DNA of 64,000 bases, from positions 238,506,558-238,570,557 of the forward strand of contig OY856409.1 in the NCBI GenBank assembly GCA_963693085.1, written 5' to 3'. Positions 33,601 through 46,609 of the stretch are shown here, one piece after another. Below the pieces are notes generated by a model. The model did not search any database and had not been told where the DNA came from. It was given only the letters and a program-made list of their open reading frames with translations. The stretch's first letter is position 1. Each line of letters starts with the position of its first letter. Source of the stretch: Alisma plantago-aquatica. Its lineage: Eukaryota; Streptophyta; Magnoliopsida; Alismatales; Alismataceae. Both the position numbers and the translations under genes were made by a program.

Positions 33601-35748
33601 AATTGAACTACTGATTTGTTCTTCAGTTGAATCATTGAATCACCCTTCAATTAGGGTTTTGAACCCAATTGAACTAGGGTTTATAATCAAGAAACCATCA
33701 ATTAGGGTATTCAAATCAAAGAACCATCAATGATTGACATTGTGGAACTAATTCAATTGAAATCATTAGATCATCATCAAACCATGATATGACCTGACCT
33801 CAAACGGTCTTGAGGTCATTTGGATAACCTTCAAATGGTCTTGAGACCGTTTGAATCATCCCATCATTGAAATTTATAAAATTCACTTAGAGTTTGCATC
33901 ATTGAATCGATCATCGATTGAGCTAGTGATTATACTTCAATTTTGAGATCACTGGATCTCCAACCATCCATTCATACACCACCATATAACTCTAAAAGGT
34001 CTTGGTTGACTTCCAAACGGTCTTGAGACCGTTTGGGTGACCTCCAAATGGTTTTGAGACCGTTTGGCTTAGTCAACCCAAAAAGTTGATTCAATTACTT
34101 AGGGTTCCACACTCAACCCGATTAGGGTTTACATTTAAGGAATCATTCACAATTGAAACCTTCAAGATAAAACCAATTGGAACCATTGGATCAATATCCA
34201 AGTACAACAGCATATTTACTCAAATGGTCAACCATTTCAAACGGTCAACCACTCCAAACAGTTTGGAACCCAAACCTCCAAACGGTTTGCAAACTGTTTG
34301 GTCACCAAATGGTTTGGTGAAACCGTTTGGACCAAAAGTTGAAACTGTTTGCAAAAGAAATTTATGGAGGTGTGTGCTTATGATTATGTCATCATCATCA
34401 ATCTATAAACCCACGAATCTTACTGTGATTTTCATGGTGATTGCATCAATCAACCAAATAAAATTTCAGAAACAAAGAAAGAATCAACAATTGATGAAGA
34501 TATGGAATCAATAACAAAGTTTAAGGGTTCAAGTTATATAACCCACCTTTAATTGAGCTTTAAAGCTTGGAGATTCATGTAAAAAATGGTGGAAGAAGCT
34601 TTTGCAACCTATCCAAGGCTCGTCCTCAAGCTTTGGAGTGAAAAGATTGGCTAGAATTGAAGATGGAGTGAAAGAGAAAAGAAATCACGCATTGTTTTGT
34701 GATTTCCACCACGAATTCAAGGTGAAAGAGGGTCAAGAAGCTTACCAACAGGTTGGGGGTCGTCCTCATATTTCTCCAAGCTCCCTTTGTCGTTTTGCAA
34801 GCAAGAAGTGAAAGTGGATTCGAAATTATCCCTTCACCTCATAGATAAAGGAGCTTATATATGAATTTTATTGAAATTCATTTAAGAGAGAGAAAGTAGG
34901 AATTATCTCCTCAACTTTCTTTCCATATGCCCCCTTCTCTTCCTTAGTGGATAGGCTATCCTCTTTTCCTATTATTCATCTCAATTATCCACAATTTAAA
35001 GGAAAACAAACTAAGCACCTTAAATCATATTATAATAATATCCATAAGTGAGTGGATATTTCTTTTTCTTTTCTTAATGTGAGTGGGTTCTCCACTCGCG
35101 TAGATATTTCCTTTGCCTTTTCAAGGCACAAGGACGTCCACACATAACCAAACTCAACCATTATAGTTTTGGTTGAAGGGCAATCCAATTAATGTAATTA
35201 TTTTTGCATTAAATTGAATTAGGGTTTCAATTATGCTTAAATCTTGATTATTTTAATATCAAGATTCTCTCTCCTTAAAAATGATTCAAATGAGGCACCC
35301 CTCTCAAATTCTTTTCTCTACCTGATGCCAAGAATCATTAGGGACCCTCTTGAAGTGGTATTTTGCATATTGAACCCTATATTTTGGGTAATTTGCACAT
35401 TACACCAAAACTAGGTTTTAATGCACAAACATTGCTCAACCGGCTCTTTCTTGTTATTCAGGCTTGTAGAAGTCATACTACTGCATCATACTCATTCCCA
35501 TGATTATTAAACACATGAGGAACATTGTATCATGTACAATTTGTAAGTTAACCCCTCAACTTGGGTAATTTGCACTTTAGTCCAAAACTAACAAAACATT
35601 GTTTCAACATTATTCAAAAGGGACTAAAATTGAAATATAAGTTCCTCTTGAGCCTTAATTACTTTTAAAGAGATAATAGAGAGCATATAATCAACTTAAT
35701 TAAGCAAAACATCTAGGGTTAAGCATAACCCAGGTCAGTGTTGTTACA
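30617..35748 (-). repeat. 5' LTR (E) of the Tekay-like element
   Basis: 5132 bp, partner of LTR D. Palindrome cluster at 33300-34350, telo-box block at 32700-32935, TATA motif at 34854-34861. On the plus strand it ends GTGTTGTTACA, followed by the TSD TTATG. Confidence 0.9.
33300..34350 (-). repeat. AAACGGTCT/AGACCGTTT palindrome cluster in LTR E
   Basis: Same positions as in LTR D. Several CG sites differ as TG or CA between the copies (for example CAAATGGTCTT against CAAACGGTCTT), the pattern expected from methylated-C decay. Confidence 0.85.
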
Positions 35749-35753
35749 TTATG
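35749..35753 (+). other. Target site duplication TTATG (right)
   Basis: Matches 22752-22756. Removing the insertion rejoins GATGC-TTATG-AGTAC, in frame with the integrase zinc-finger block. Confidence 0.9.
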
Positions 35754-36830
35754 AGTACATCCTTTGTCATGATCAATGCCAATGATCAGGCAATATTTTG
35801 AAGTGTGACAAGATGCCTTTGACATCTTAACAGGAGGTAGAGATATTTGATGTCTAGGGAGTGGACTACATTGGTCTATTTCCCCTTTATAATGGATACT
35901 CCCACATCCTTGTTGTAGTGGACTATATCTCAAAGTGAGTTGAGGCAATCCCCACTATCAAAAGTGATTCCAAAGTTGTTATGGAACTCTTCGAGGATAC
36001 CATTATACCTAAGTTTAGGGTACCATGCATGATAATATATGATGGAGGATCACATTTTATAGAGAATAAGTTTGATATTTTGTTGAAAAAGTATGGTGTC
36101 CATCACCAAGTAGCTATGCCATATCATCCTCAAACTAGTGACTAAGTTGATGTCTCAAGCTGAAAAATCAAGGACATCCTTGAGAAGACAGTATGAAGAA
36201 TATGAAAAGATTGGAAATTGGATCTCAATGATGCTTTATGAGCATACCAGACATCTTTCAAGATGCCCTTGGGTACCACTCCATTCTGATTGATCTATGG
36301 CAAGTCTTTCCACCTCTAGGTCAAGAGTAACAAAAAGTTGAACTGGCAATCCAATTGTGAACTTTGATCGGTATCTCACTGGAGAGAAGTGCTTCCTTCA
36401 AATGCACAAGTTGAATGAATTGCACATGTTTGCCTATAAGAATGTTGGCATCTACAACGAATGAATCAAGATTTGGCACGATGTCCACCTGAAGTAAAAG
36501 GAAATTCAAGTGGAAGACCAAGTCTTGCTCTATACATCCCATTTGTGATTGTTTCTTGGGAAACTTTGATCTGATGGCATGGGTCATATCTCTTGAAGAA
36601 GATATATCTACACGGTGCATTTGTCTTGTGGGTCAAGATAAAAGGTGGTCTTTTTTGTGAATGGTCATCAACCAAAAAGATACACCATGCTTGTATATTT
36701 TGCAGCAAAGGAAGTGAATCCACTATCTATGGGAAGCTTGGTTCTTGTCTAGGAAACTAGGTGCTAATCCATGATGATAAATAAGGCACTTGTCAGGAGG
36801 CATCCCAGAGGTTATCTAGTTAGATGTTGG
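35754..36830 (+). pseudogene. Element F integrase core and C-terminal part
   Basis: It resumes with YILCHDQCQ (Cys part of the HHCC finger), a stop, then GVDYIGLFPP (first catalytic Asp, codon 35864), SYILVAVDYISK-like sequence, IYDGGSHF (second Asp, codon 36041) and AMPYHPQTS followed by QVDVS-type sequence in which the catalytic Glu position is Asp (codon 36149). Then DALXAYQTSFKMPLGTTPF and degenerate C-terminal sequence to about 36830. Stops in every block: inactive. Confidence 0.8.
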
Positions 36831-36959
36831 TTTTGTTAACCTATTTAGATTGCATTTCCATTCCGTTATTTCATTTTTCCTAGTTGAATTTCATAGTTGA
36901 ACATTTATTTCATCCAAACTTTGGTTGAATTTGCTCCCAAGCCAATCTCTACTTAATAG

Positions 36960-37400
36960 GGACCTTGGTGACCCCCTGGTGGGCGACCAGATTCACTAAT
37001 TGGACAATCAAAGGGGGTCCAATTTTTCACAGAAGTCATTGACATGTAGATCGATCAACCAGACCCTTTGGTTGATCGACCTACCTATAGAAGACAATTT
37101 CTTTCCCTTTGTGATCTCCCGACCAAACATGTGGATTGGCCAACCAAAGAGGGTCTGAAATTGTCTATAGCTACTGGATCTAAGATAATAAATCATACCA
37201 AGTAAACCAACTTCCAGATTGTCCGATTAGACTTAAGTGCAAAAATGAAAGTGATTTTTGATCCATCACACTGACCTTGTTGATCATCTGATCAACTTGG
37301 GTAAAGTTAATGCATTTCATTATGATTGTCTGACTGGAGTCTAGTTGATCGACTGACCATAGAACTACTGATTGGCCAACCCTCATTGTCGAGATTCATT
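36960..37400 (+). repeat. GGTTGATCGACC palindrome cluster after the F integrase
   Basis: Repeated units such as GATCGATCAACCAGACC, TTTGGTTGATCGACC, GATTGGCCAACC, TTGATCATCTGATCAAC and AGTTGATCGACTGACC. These are short palindromes with core GGTTGATC/GATCAACC. The same type recurs in LTR H (44940-45440). Confidence 0.75.
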
Positions 37401-37756
37401 GACTAGTGTTTGAGCTTTCTTGCCACAAAGGACCCAGATCTCCCGATCCAGATGCTCTATATTGCCTGATCAATGACCTATTGCCTTCATAATTAAGGAA
37501 GGACTCAATGTCATATTCTCAACCCCTCAGTTTCCCTAGCATTTGACGCCTCCTTTCTTTGTCTCTCTCACTTGCCCTTGCCATGAGACTCTACCACTAC
37601 AACAGACCAGATCGGCCGATCTCACATCTTACAGTCAGTCTCCCACCGCGCCTCGACTATTTATATTCACCCCACATGGGTCAACTGAGTAGCTCACCTC
37701 ACCTTTTTTTTAGCAGTCAACAATGTTGCATGATCTCCCAGCTATGTGTCGAGCAG
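37401..37756 (+). other. Putative leader after the F palindromes
   Basis: Pyrimidine-rich stretch (CTCAACCCCTCAGTTTCCC, TTTCTTTGTCTCTCTCACTT), like the leader of element 1 after its internal TATA. No convincing TATA box or intact ORF. Confidence 0.3.
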
Positions 37757-39530
37757 CCAACAATGCTTTGGGTCCTTTGGATGTACTCTAAATGACTATC
37801 TTGACCTAAAAGTAGCTCACTTATTTTAATTGCATGATAATACCTAACCAAGACTTAAACTTTAATTTTTTTTATCATCAAATGATTATCACACTTCGAA
37901 ATCATTATACTATATGTTATTTTGTGACATGATTGACCAAGATCATGTGCCTTTTGCCTTGATGTAACCCTTACGACCCTAAAGATTCACTTCTAAACCT
38001 CGTTATTCCTAGAGTATGATGTTTAGTAATAACATGTTTAAATCTTTAATCTTATGAAATGTGGATCCATATATTTAAACCTATATGTTCATCTCCTAAT
38101 AAGACCATGTGATGACTTGTGATATGAAATTTCATGTGGAACATTCATGTACTCTTTTTTATTACATATGATCTACTTATGACACCTAACATTCTTTGAA
38201 CGTATATGATGCCCTAAGTTATCCATGTTGTATTAATGACTTTAAATTAGTAGTTCCGTAATATTATAGCTCTCAGCCCATCATGCACCTTAATGTTCCT
38301 ATGACTTGGTAGTATTACACTATGGCATCAAATTGATCTAGTATGAATATCCATGATATTGCATGATTAAACCATGATAATAATCTAAATCTCATGCTCC
38401 CCCTATATCTAAATAAGAGATTATCTTTATCTTCCTTTACTCATAATGTAAATGGTTCACCTAGACCTAGGTCTTAAAGTTGATATTTGTACAACTTTGA
38501 ATCAATACATGCATGTTTGGAACTTTGGAAACCATGTTTGATCTAATCTAAACCTAGGCCTAGGGGAACATACACATGACACATATGATGTTTAGATTAT
38601 AAAGACCCTACTGATCTATGACCTTGTATTATGTATATGTATATATCTTAGGCCCCCTTTGGGTTGGTCCTTTGCTAGGAAACTTACTCAACAATCATAA
38701 CTTGTTCATTACTCACAAGGTATGCTTAATCTCTTTACCCTACTATGATATTGTCTTGTGTGTATGTATGCTCGTATGAATGATTGGCTAGTTAGTTACT
38801 TGTTTGAGCTATTGTTCCTATGACTACTACTTTCATGATTGATTATACTATGTCGATAAACATTGAACATAACATATAGAAATCCATTATATACCCTTGT
38901 GTACCTACCTGAATTCTCAGGGTAAGGGAACAAGACATTATTGAAACATAGTCAGCTCATTGACTTTGATCTTGAGGTCTCTCATATAGAAATAGGGTGG
39001 CATTTAGGCTTTGAGCCTCATATGCCCTTCACAGACCCTTCCTTTACAAGTTGGAAAAGGCCTAATGTCAATATAATGGAAATAGAAACCTAAAAAATGC
39101 TTTGTATACAATAATGTCATATAAAGAATTCCCCTTGCTTCTACTTATTGCTTAATATAACGTTTCTAGTCAAGCAAATTTTACTATACTCTAAAATTGT
39201 GTTTACATGCCCTTTCACAACATACTTAATGCTTTAGAATTGATATATTTTGTCTATCAAATTTTTAGTTTCCAAATACTTCACTCAAGACTCTACTTAG
39301 TGAAATGAAATACCAATGGGATATCTTGAAATGTAAATGGGTACGTGTCTCATTTTCCATGTTAGTATCTTTTTATATCTTTAGTTTTTCTATTTCCATT
39401 TCATATATATTTCTTGTGTGAATCTATGTGCCATTCTATGGACAGACACCCAAACCCTACAGCCATTGGCTCTGTAGTTAGTGGGGGTAGGAAGAGGGTA
39501 ACAATCAGTTTAGTGATAAATGGTACCAGA
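37757..39530 (+). repeat. 1.75-kb direct repeat, copy 1
   Basis: Homologous with gaps to 42151-43925 (for example GGATGTACTCTAAATGACTA at both starts; AATGGGTAC(G/A)TG and CCCAAACC near both ends). AT-rich, no coding family recognised. Lies in the 3' internal region of element F. Confidence 0.75.
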
Positions 39531-42150
39531 TCCATACAAATAGACCTATATATATTTTTATGGTAAATCACATCATATGAACCTATAGGGGAACCAAAAT
39601 TCATAATGGTGAACTGAGGTAATAGGTATGGTGCTAAACATGGAGGTTGTGTGTATGAATCACCTCATATTCAACGAGTGTGGTGGATGAGGTTCCTATA
39701 CACACCTACCTACCCAAAGTGGATCTAAGATTGGATTAGGTTTCTTCCCTTAAAGCATAGAGAGTCTTCTAGCATCTGACCTCTTCTTTAAGGACTACCT
39801 AAGCCACCCAAGAAGATGATGATTAGTTAGTCTTCTCATATGCTCATGTGATTCTTCCCTCATGGCTATCAAATGCATGATTTATTGATTAGGGGTAGCT
39901 TGTGCATGGTGAAAACTAAAATTCTTTTGAAATTATGGAAGTTCAATAAAAAGACAAGGCCATTATATGACCTTAACTTGAAAAACCCTATTGTAATTAA
40001 TGAAAGTACTCCAGAAACGGATGTACTCCTGTATAAAGATTATGTAAACTCAATGTTATCAAATCAGGTATATGTGCTTTCTATGTTTGAGGTCAATTCT
40101 TAATATGGCGAAATAAGGTGGAGCTCATGTTTTACGCCTTATGGTTGATGAAGTCCCTATTTGTTAAACCTATGTTGTCCTTATTTTGGTCAAATCTCAC
40201 ACATAACTAATAAAATCTCTACCTATTGATATGTATCATGCCCATACTTGATATGATTATGCCTTCAGACCCCTAGATCACGATGGGAAGACTTGTTACA
40301 AGAGGAAAAACCCATATTGACAATTTTGCCTTGTTCAAAGGATCTATTTTGAAACATATGAATCATATTAAGTCTTGATAATACCCTATAACGATCTAAC
40401 TTTTGAAGTGCCATGTTTTGCTTCTCTATCTATACTTCCTTTCATTGATCTATGAAATGAAGGGAAGAATATTATGACCTTGCTTTCTATATCATGAAAT
40501 GTGGTTTCCCTCTTATAATAATATTGATCTCATGACTCCATGAAATATGAATTGATAAATGATACTCCCCCTATTTTTGTATTATCAATGTTTCATGACT
40601 ATGAGCACTAGTGTTCTACATTAGGGTAGTAGTTGTCTCATGACTCCTTTACCCTAGGTTACATCTCCATTATGATTATCTCTAAATTTTCATTATGTTG
40701 ATTATGTAGAGTTTGGAAAGCTAGCCCTTTCCTACTATTTTGATTTCTTGACCTAAGTATCTAATAGGTCAAACCCATATAGATATTGATACTATGACCA
40801 AACATGAGTTAATGATGATCTATGATGTCGACTATAGCTTGTGGTCATTCCTAGAAAGACCTAGGTCTAGATCATTCATCGAACTCAAATACTGTGATGA
40901 TGAAATTAATGTCGATAACATGAAATGTTGCTCAATTTTTGTTTATGGATGAATGATTACACCTATGGTCTAGTTAGGAACCTATACCCTAGCTTCAATA
41001 TTTTGCCTTATGAATTTTGATGTCTAATAATCTTCACTCTTGATATTGACTAATGAACTCTTGATGCATCACTATTGATCTTGATCTTGATTCGACCCTT
41101 GTGATCATCCTATTTTGGATCTTAAAGATCACCCTCGATATATGAAGGATGACTTCCCAAATTTTGAAGATTTTAAAACTATGATTAAGTTAACTCACTC
41201 AATTTATGACTTAGAGATAAGCTCTCATGTGGAATACGGCGGGACCTTCCATCGGTCTTGAACATGATATCACAATACTGAAATATGATGTTTGTGTCAA
41301 TTTGTTGAATATGAAATCTCATGCATGGATGTATAACCCAACCTAGGTAAATGAATAAGCTAGAACCCTAAATGTTGAAAATGGAAGCCATTCCTTACAC
41401 TTGAACCAAATTCCTCTATTCATTTTACCTAAAATGTAAGCTCTCCAAATTTGTGATCTATGGGATAATCTCTCCATATTTTGACTCACGTGAGGACCTT
41501 TCCAATTTGATAATCAATGAGACTATGATAGGATATGAATACTCGATTGCTCGATATTGGAATCAAGTTGATATTCAAATACCTATTTAGAACACCAAGA
41601 TAATTATGATATGGGATACGAGGTCATAATATCGACTTAAAGATTGTGTTAATTTTGGGGACTAAATTCCTTTTAAGGTTGCAAGGATGTGATAAAGTGG
41701 ATATCTCTCTCTCCTCATGTATGTAATATCCACTTCATCTTTTCACTGATTTCTCTCTCTTGCCATCAAATTCATGATTTGAGTTGTTATCACGGCTTTT
41801 GGGTTTATTCTATGCTCACATGGCGATTATTGACAGTCAATTCTATGCTCACATGGCGATTAATCACATTTTAGTAATCCACCCTCTTCTCCAAGGTTTA
41901 CAATACCAATCTTCCAAAATTGATAACTCATACATCCCTTAGTCATATGAGGCATTTAATATATGAATTTGATTCTCTCAATGAAATTTATCCATTAGTA
42001 TTAGTTTGAGAACCCAAATCCACTTGTACTTCTCTTGTTTCCCTAAAATACATGTTCTAATGATTCTTTTGATACAATAAAGGTCCACTTCTATATTTAT
42101 CAATGATGTATAGTACAACTTAGACCGATAACTTTTCTCCATTTAGAACT
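39531..42150. other. Unassigned AT-rich stretch between the direct repeats
   Basis: No recognisable gene. A 33-bp unit (TCTATGCTCACATGGCGATT plus 13 bp) is repeated twice at 41808-41872. Confidence 0.4.
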
Positions 42151-43925
42151 TGTCTAATGCTTTGTATCCTATGGATGTACTCTAAATGACTATCTTATCC
42201 TAAAAGTAGCTCATATATATTAATTGTATGATAATACCTAATCAAGACTTGAACTTTGATTTTTATTAATCATTAAATGATTATCCATTCCGAAATTAGC
42301 AACTGATATTTTTTTGTGACATGGTTTACTAAGAACCTAGCCCTTTTCCATGATGTAACCCTTATGACCCTAAAGATTCACTTTTGAACGTTCATATGAG
42401 CCAAAGTATGATGTTTGAGTACTTACATGATTGAACTTCTAATTCTTATATAAAATTGGATCCATATGTTTAAAGTGATATGTTCACATCCAAATCATAC
42501 CCTATTATGGCTTATGACACAAAATTCCATGTGGAACATTCATGTATTCCTTTTGGTTACATATGACCTACTTATGACACCTAACATGCTTTAAATGTAC
42601 ATGTTAATTGTTGGAAATCCAATCTTGCAGATTTCATGCCCCAAGTTATCTGTGCAAGATTAATGATTTTGAATCAGTAGTTCCAATACAATATAGATCG
42701 AAATCCTACATGAACCTAAATGCTCCTATGACTTGGTAGTATTTCAGTGTGGAATGAAATTGATCTAGTATCAATAGTTATGATCTTGCATGATTAAACC
42801 ATGATAATAATCTAAATATCATGCTCCCTCTATTTCTAAATCAGATGTTACATTTATCTTGATTACTCATAACATGGATGGTTCACCTAGACTTAGTTCC
42901 TAATGTTGATACTTGTGCTATGTTGAATCAAAACATGCATGTTTGTAAGTTTGGAAATCATGTTTGATCTAATAAAAACCTAGGCCTAGGGAAACATCCA
43001 TGAGACACATGTGATGTTTAGATTATCAAGACCCTGCTGACCTAAGACTGTATATTATGTTTTTATATCTTAGGTCCACCTTGAGTTGGGCCTTCTCTAG
43101 GAATTTTACTCAAGAATCATAATATGTTCATTGATCACAAGGTACACTTAATCTCTTGATCATACTATGATATTGGTTTGTTTGTATGCATTCTAGTATG
43201 AATGCTTGGATACTTAGTTACTTGTTTGAGCTATCATTCCTTTGACTACTACATTCATGATTGATAGTACTATGTTGACAAACATTTAACATAACATAGA
43301 GAAATCCCTTGTGTACCTTGCTAAATTCTTGGGGTTAGGGAACAAGGCATGATTGAAATAGGGTTAGCTCTTTGACTTTGGTCTTGAGGTTTCTCATATA
43401 TAAATAAGATGACATTTAGGCTTTGAACCTCATATTCCCCTCACGGACCCTTCCATTGGAAGTTGGTCAAAGGCCTAATGCTGATATAATGGACAAAGAA
43501 ACTTAAAACATGCTTTGTTTACAATAATGTCGCATAAAGTGTTGTCTTCTTGTTTGTACTTCTTGCTTTATACAATGTTTCTATCCAGGAAACTTTTATT
43601 GTACTCTTAAAGTGTGTTCATGCCCTTTCACAACATAGTTAATGTTTCAGCATTAATATATTTTGGTTATCAAATTTTCATTTCCAAATGAAGATCCACT
43701 ACACTCAAGACTCAACTCTATGAAATGAAATACCAATGGAATGTATTACAATATAAATGGGTACATGCCTCTATCTCCATGTTAGTATCATGTTATCTCT
43801 TTTTTTATTGCCTTCTCATATACATTGCTTGTGTGAATCTATGTACCATTCTGTGGATGGATGCCCAAACCTTACTACCATTCACTCTGTAGTCAATGGG
43901 GTAGGAATAGGATAACAAATAGTTC
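42151..43925 (+). repeat. 1.75-kb direct repeat, copy 2
   Basis: Second copy of 37757-39530. Divergence by eye is well above that of the D/E LTR pair, so it is older. Confidence 0.75.
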
Positions 43926-44667
43926 CATGAAAGTGTCTCTTATTGGTCAACATAAGCTTCTTGTGGAACTATCATTACTTTGCAATTTACATTATTTGAT
44001 TCAGTTGGTTGTTGAAGTTGTTCCTATGCTTTGAATTCCTAATTATGAGGATGCATAAGTTTAGCCTCATATACACTTCTTCCACCACCTTTTCACCCAT
44101 TATTCACCAAAATAAATTAAAAAGTCAAAAGAATGTACCAAACCCCAAGTTTGGGGTGGCACTCTCTCTCTCTCTCATCCCTTTGCTTCTTCCATAGCCC
44201 TTGTTTGTAATAGGGGTGTACCACAATAAAATGATGTCAATGTGCACACCAAAAAGAAAAAAATTGCAATCAAAACAATTGTAACAAAAATAAAGCAACC
44301 TCAAGTTGGAAGATGTGAGATTCACAATTTTTCCCTTCCATACTCCATTCACTCCAATTTCTTCCCATGGGGAAGCAACCACCACTAAAATAATTCCTTT
44401 CACAATTGAACCTTGTACTTGTACATATCTCATAGGAATATGTGGAATCATCTAAGACACCAATGATATTATGATTGTGATGTGCCTATTTTGATATGAA
44501 AACCTATTTGTATGTGAAGTCAAAATAGGAAATTTGAAGCTAAATTTTTGTATTCCAGGAGATCGGGTTGCTTGGCCATATACAAGTATAGGAAACTAGT
44601 TCTTGTTATGAAAGAGAGGATGATAGGCTAGTAGTATGATTTAGCAAGTTTTTTTATTTATGTTTCT
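43926..44667 (+). other. 3' region of element F without genes
   Basis: AT-rich 3' internal sequence leading to the PPT; contains a (CT)n run at 44161-44178. Short frames only. Confidence 0.4.
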
Positions 44668-44703
44668 TGAAGACGAGCAACGTTCAAGTTCGGGGTAGTT
44701 TTA
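44668..44703 (+). other. Polypurine tract of element F
   Basis: CTTGAAGACGAGCAACGTTC then AAGTTCGGGGTAGT, the Athila/Tat PPT context, followed by TGAATGCATATGCATC. Confidence 0.75.
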
Positions 44704-46437
44704 TGAATGCATATGCATCACCTTCTCATTATGATTTCTATATTAGTTTTGCTCATTAGTTGTCATTTGCATTATTTTTACTTAGTATCATTATTTTGTT
44801 CTTATTTTAAAATATTAGGATTTTTTGTTAGATTTCTTGTTCTTATGTAGAAGAAAGCACATATCAACTCACAAGAAAGATGGAAATCATTCCCCCAGTT
44901 CAGGTCCTAAGATTCAGAGAATTCCAATGAATTTGGAGCTAAATAGCACAAGTTAGGCATGCTGATTGGGCGATCAGATATTCTGATTGATGACTAATCT
45001 TACCATCCAAACCATCTCCAAGGAAAGGTCTAGGTCAGCTAATTACATCATTGGTCAATCGTTTAGAAGGTGGTCCCAATTGACAGTAAATAGTGATGAA
45101 TTTTTTAGATCAAACGGTTGGATGATCCACTCACTAGATTGACCTATCCACCTATAGCAGAGGGTCTCAAAGGTAAACTTGATTGGTTGATCCACCTCAC
45201 TGGTCCACTAGACAACATATGTGCCTCCAAAGTAAGTAAGTCAACAACAACTTCAAGCATTCACTTGATTGGCTAATCCACTTTGTGGATCGACCGATCC
45301 ACTTGCTCTCTAGAAGACTTATCGCAGTGAATATAGACTATCCACCTCATTGTTTGTCTGGCCATAAGTCCATCAGTCATGCTACCAAGTGGGTGTTCAG
45401 ACAACCATACCACCTGGTTGTGGATTAATGTGGTAGACATCGAAAAAATCACAAACTTCCAACCGGAGGCTATTTCTATAACAAAAAGGTGAGTCCCAAC
45501 GTAATTATTAGTTATTCCTTTCACTTTAGTCCAGAGCACATTTTGGGAGAAAGGAGTCTGAGGAAAAGATAATGAAGAAAACCATCCTAGTACAGTTCTT
45601 TAGACTTGTTGTTGCCAGAGTGGATTGTGGAAGTCGGGGGACCTCCGGTTGCTTCTTTCTTCTCCATCAGTGACATGCTTTCTCATATCTCTTCTTATAT
45701 TTATATTCTTGGTATAGGTATGAGCAAGTAGACCTTCTTGTTGGTGCATGGAGAGTATCCCCATGCCCATGTTCTATCTTTGTTGTTATTAAACTCATTT
45801 TTTTAGTAAATGAAATTGTTTTTCATTTGATTCGTGCTTTGAATTGATCTATCAATTAGCATGTTTGATATAGTCTTGAGTGTACAAACCAAGAAAATGA
45901 AATTTCAGATTAGATCCATGAATGGATGCATAGGTATATGGATGCAATCACAAAAGGCATCATACAGGACGACTCAATCATGAAGCTTGGGTTACGAGAC
46001 CTCAATCCATGGGAAAGTTAGTCCTTATTTAATTTGTATTGAAAAAGGAGGTGAATGCACTTGGTCCTAGATTAATTGTTGAGAAAACTGAGTTGTAACA
46101 ACTAGGATAGGTACATAGGTGATGGTAATAAAATCCAAATGTCCCATTGTTATTATAATATTGATTTCAACCTATCTTTTAGTTTTTTCTTTGCTTTGCA
46201 ATTTTTTAATTCAATCATTAGTCTATAATCATTTTCACATAGATGATTTTAGTATTGTTCTTAATGATTGGTTCTAGAGGCAATTTCTTAAAAATGTTGT
46301 CTTTTGGTTTTGACCCTTTGCTATAATGCAATTGATCCATCGGCTTTTTGGTTGAGTTAATTGTAGTTGTAATAAAGGTTTGAAAAAATAGGATAATTCT
46401 TCTTAGAGAATGTGTGTGCGCAATAAAACTTGCATCA
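44704..46437 (+). mobile_element. 3' LTR H of element F
   Basis: Starts TGAATGCATATGCATC after the PPT. Contains the GGTTGATC palindromes (44940-45440), a hairpin GCATGG/CCATGC (45746-45766) and the phrase ATGAGCAAGTAG shared with the element 1 LTR (ATGAGCGAGTAG). The right end (ACTTGCATCA) is a guess; no 5' LTR is available. Confidence 0.6.
44940..45440 (+). repeat. GGTTGATC-type palindrome cluster in LTR H
   Basis: Units such as GATTGGGCGATCAG, TTGATTGGTTGATCCACC, TGGATCGACCGATCCAC and GTCTGGCCATAAG; the same type as after the F integrase. Confidence 0.65.
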
Positions 46438-46604
46438 ATGCCCAAATCTAAACATGTGTATAATGGACTTAATGATATATAATAGATTAATATCAATAGA
46501 AGACAAATGAGTATATGTCAATCTAAAATTGTGAATGGTGAATAAGAGTTGGATGGAGTAGATGTGATCGATTGCATTACTTATGTTCTACTATTGAATA
46601 CATG
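46438..46604. other. Short unassigned spacer
   Basis: No recognisable feature between the estimated end of LTR H and the Cassandra insertion. Confidence 0.3.
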
Positions 46605-46609
46605 GTGAT

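Larger units (their letters stand above)
22757..35748 (-). mobile_element. Non-autonomous Tekay/Del-like LTR element (LARD-type), 13 kb
   Basis: Complete element with two direct LTRs (22757-27866 and 30617-35748), a 2.75-kb internal region and a 5-bp TSD TTATG. Orientation is minus: the PBS TGGTATCAGAGC lies beside the right LTR and the PPT beside the left. Minus-strand LTR start TGTAACA(C/T)C(A/C)CTGACCTGGG and the PPT context GGGGACGAAATCC are typical of Tekay/Del chromoviruses. No gag or pol is visible inside, so it must depend on an autonomous relative. LTRs of more than 5 kb are very long. Confidence 0.9.
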
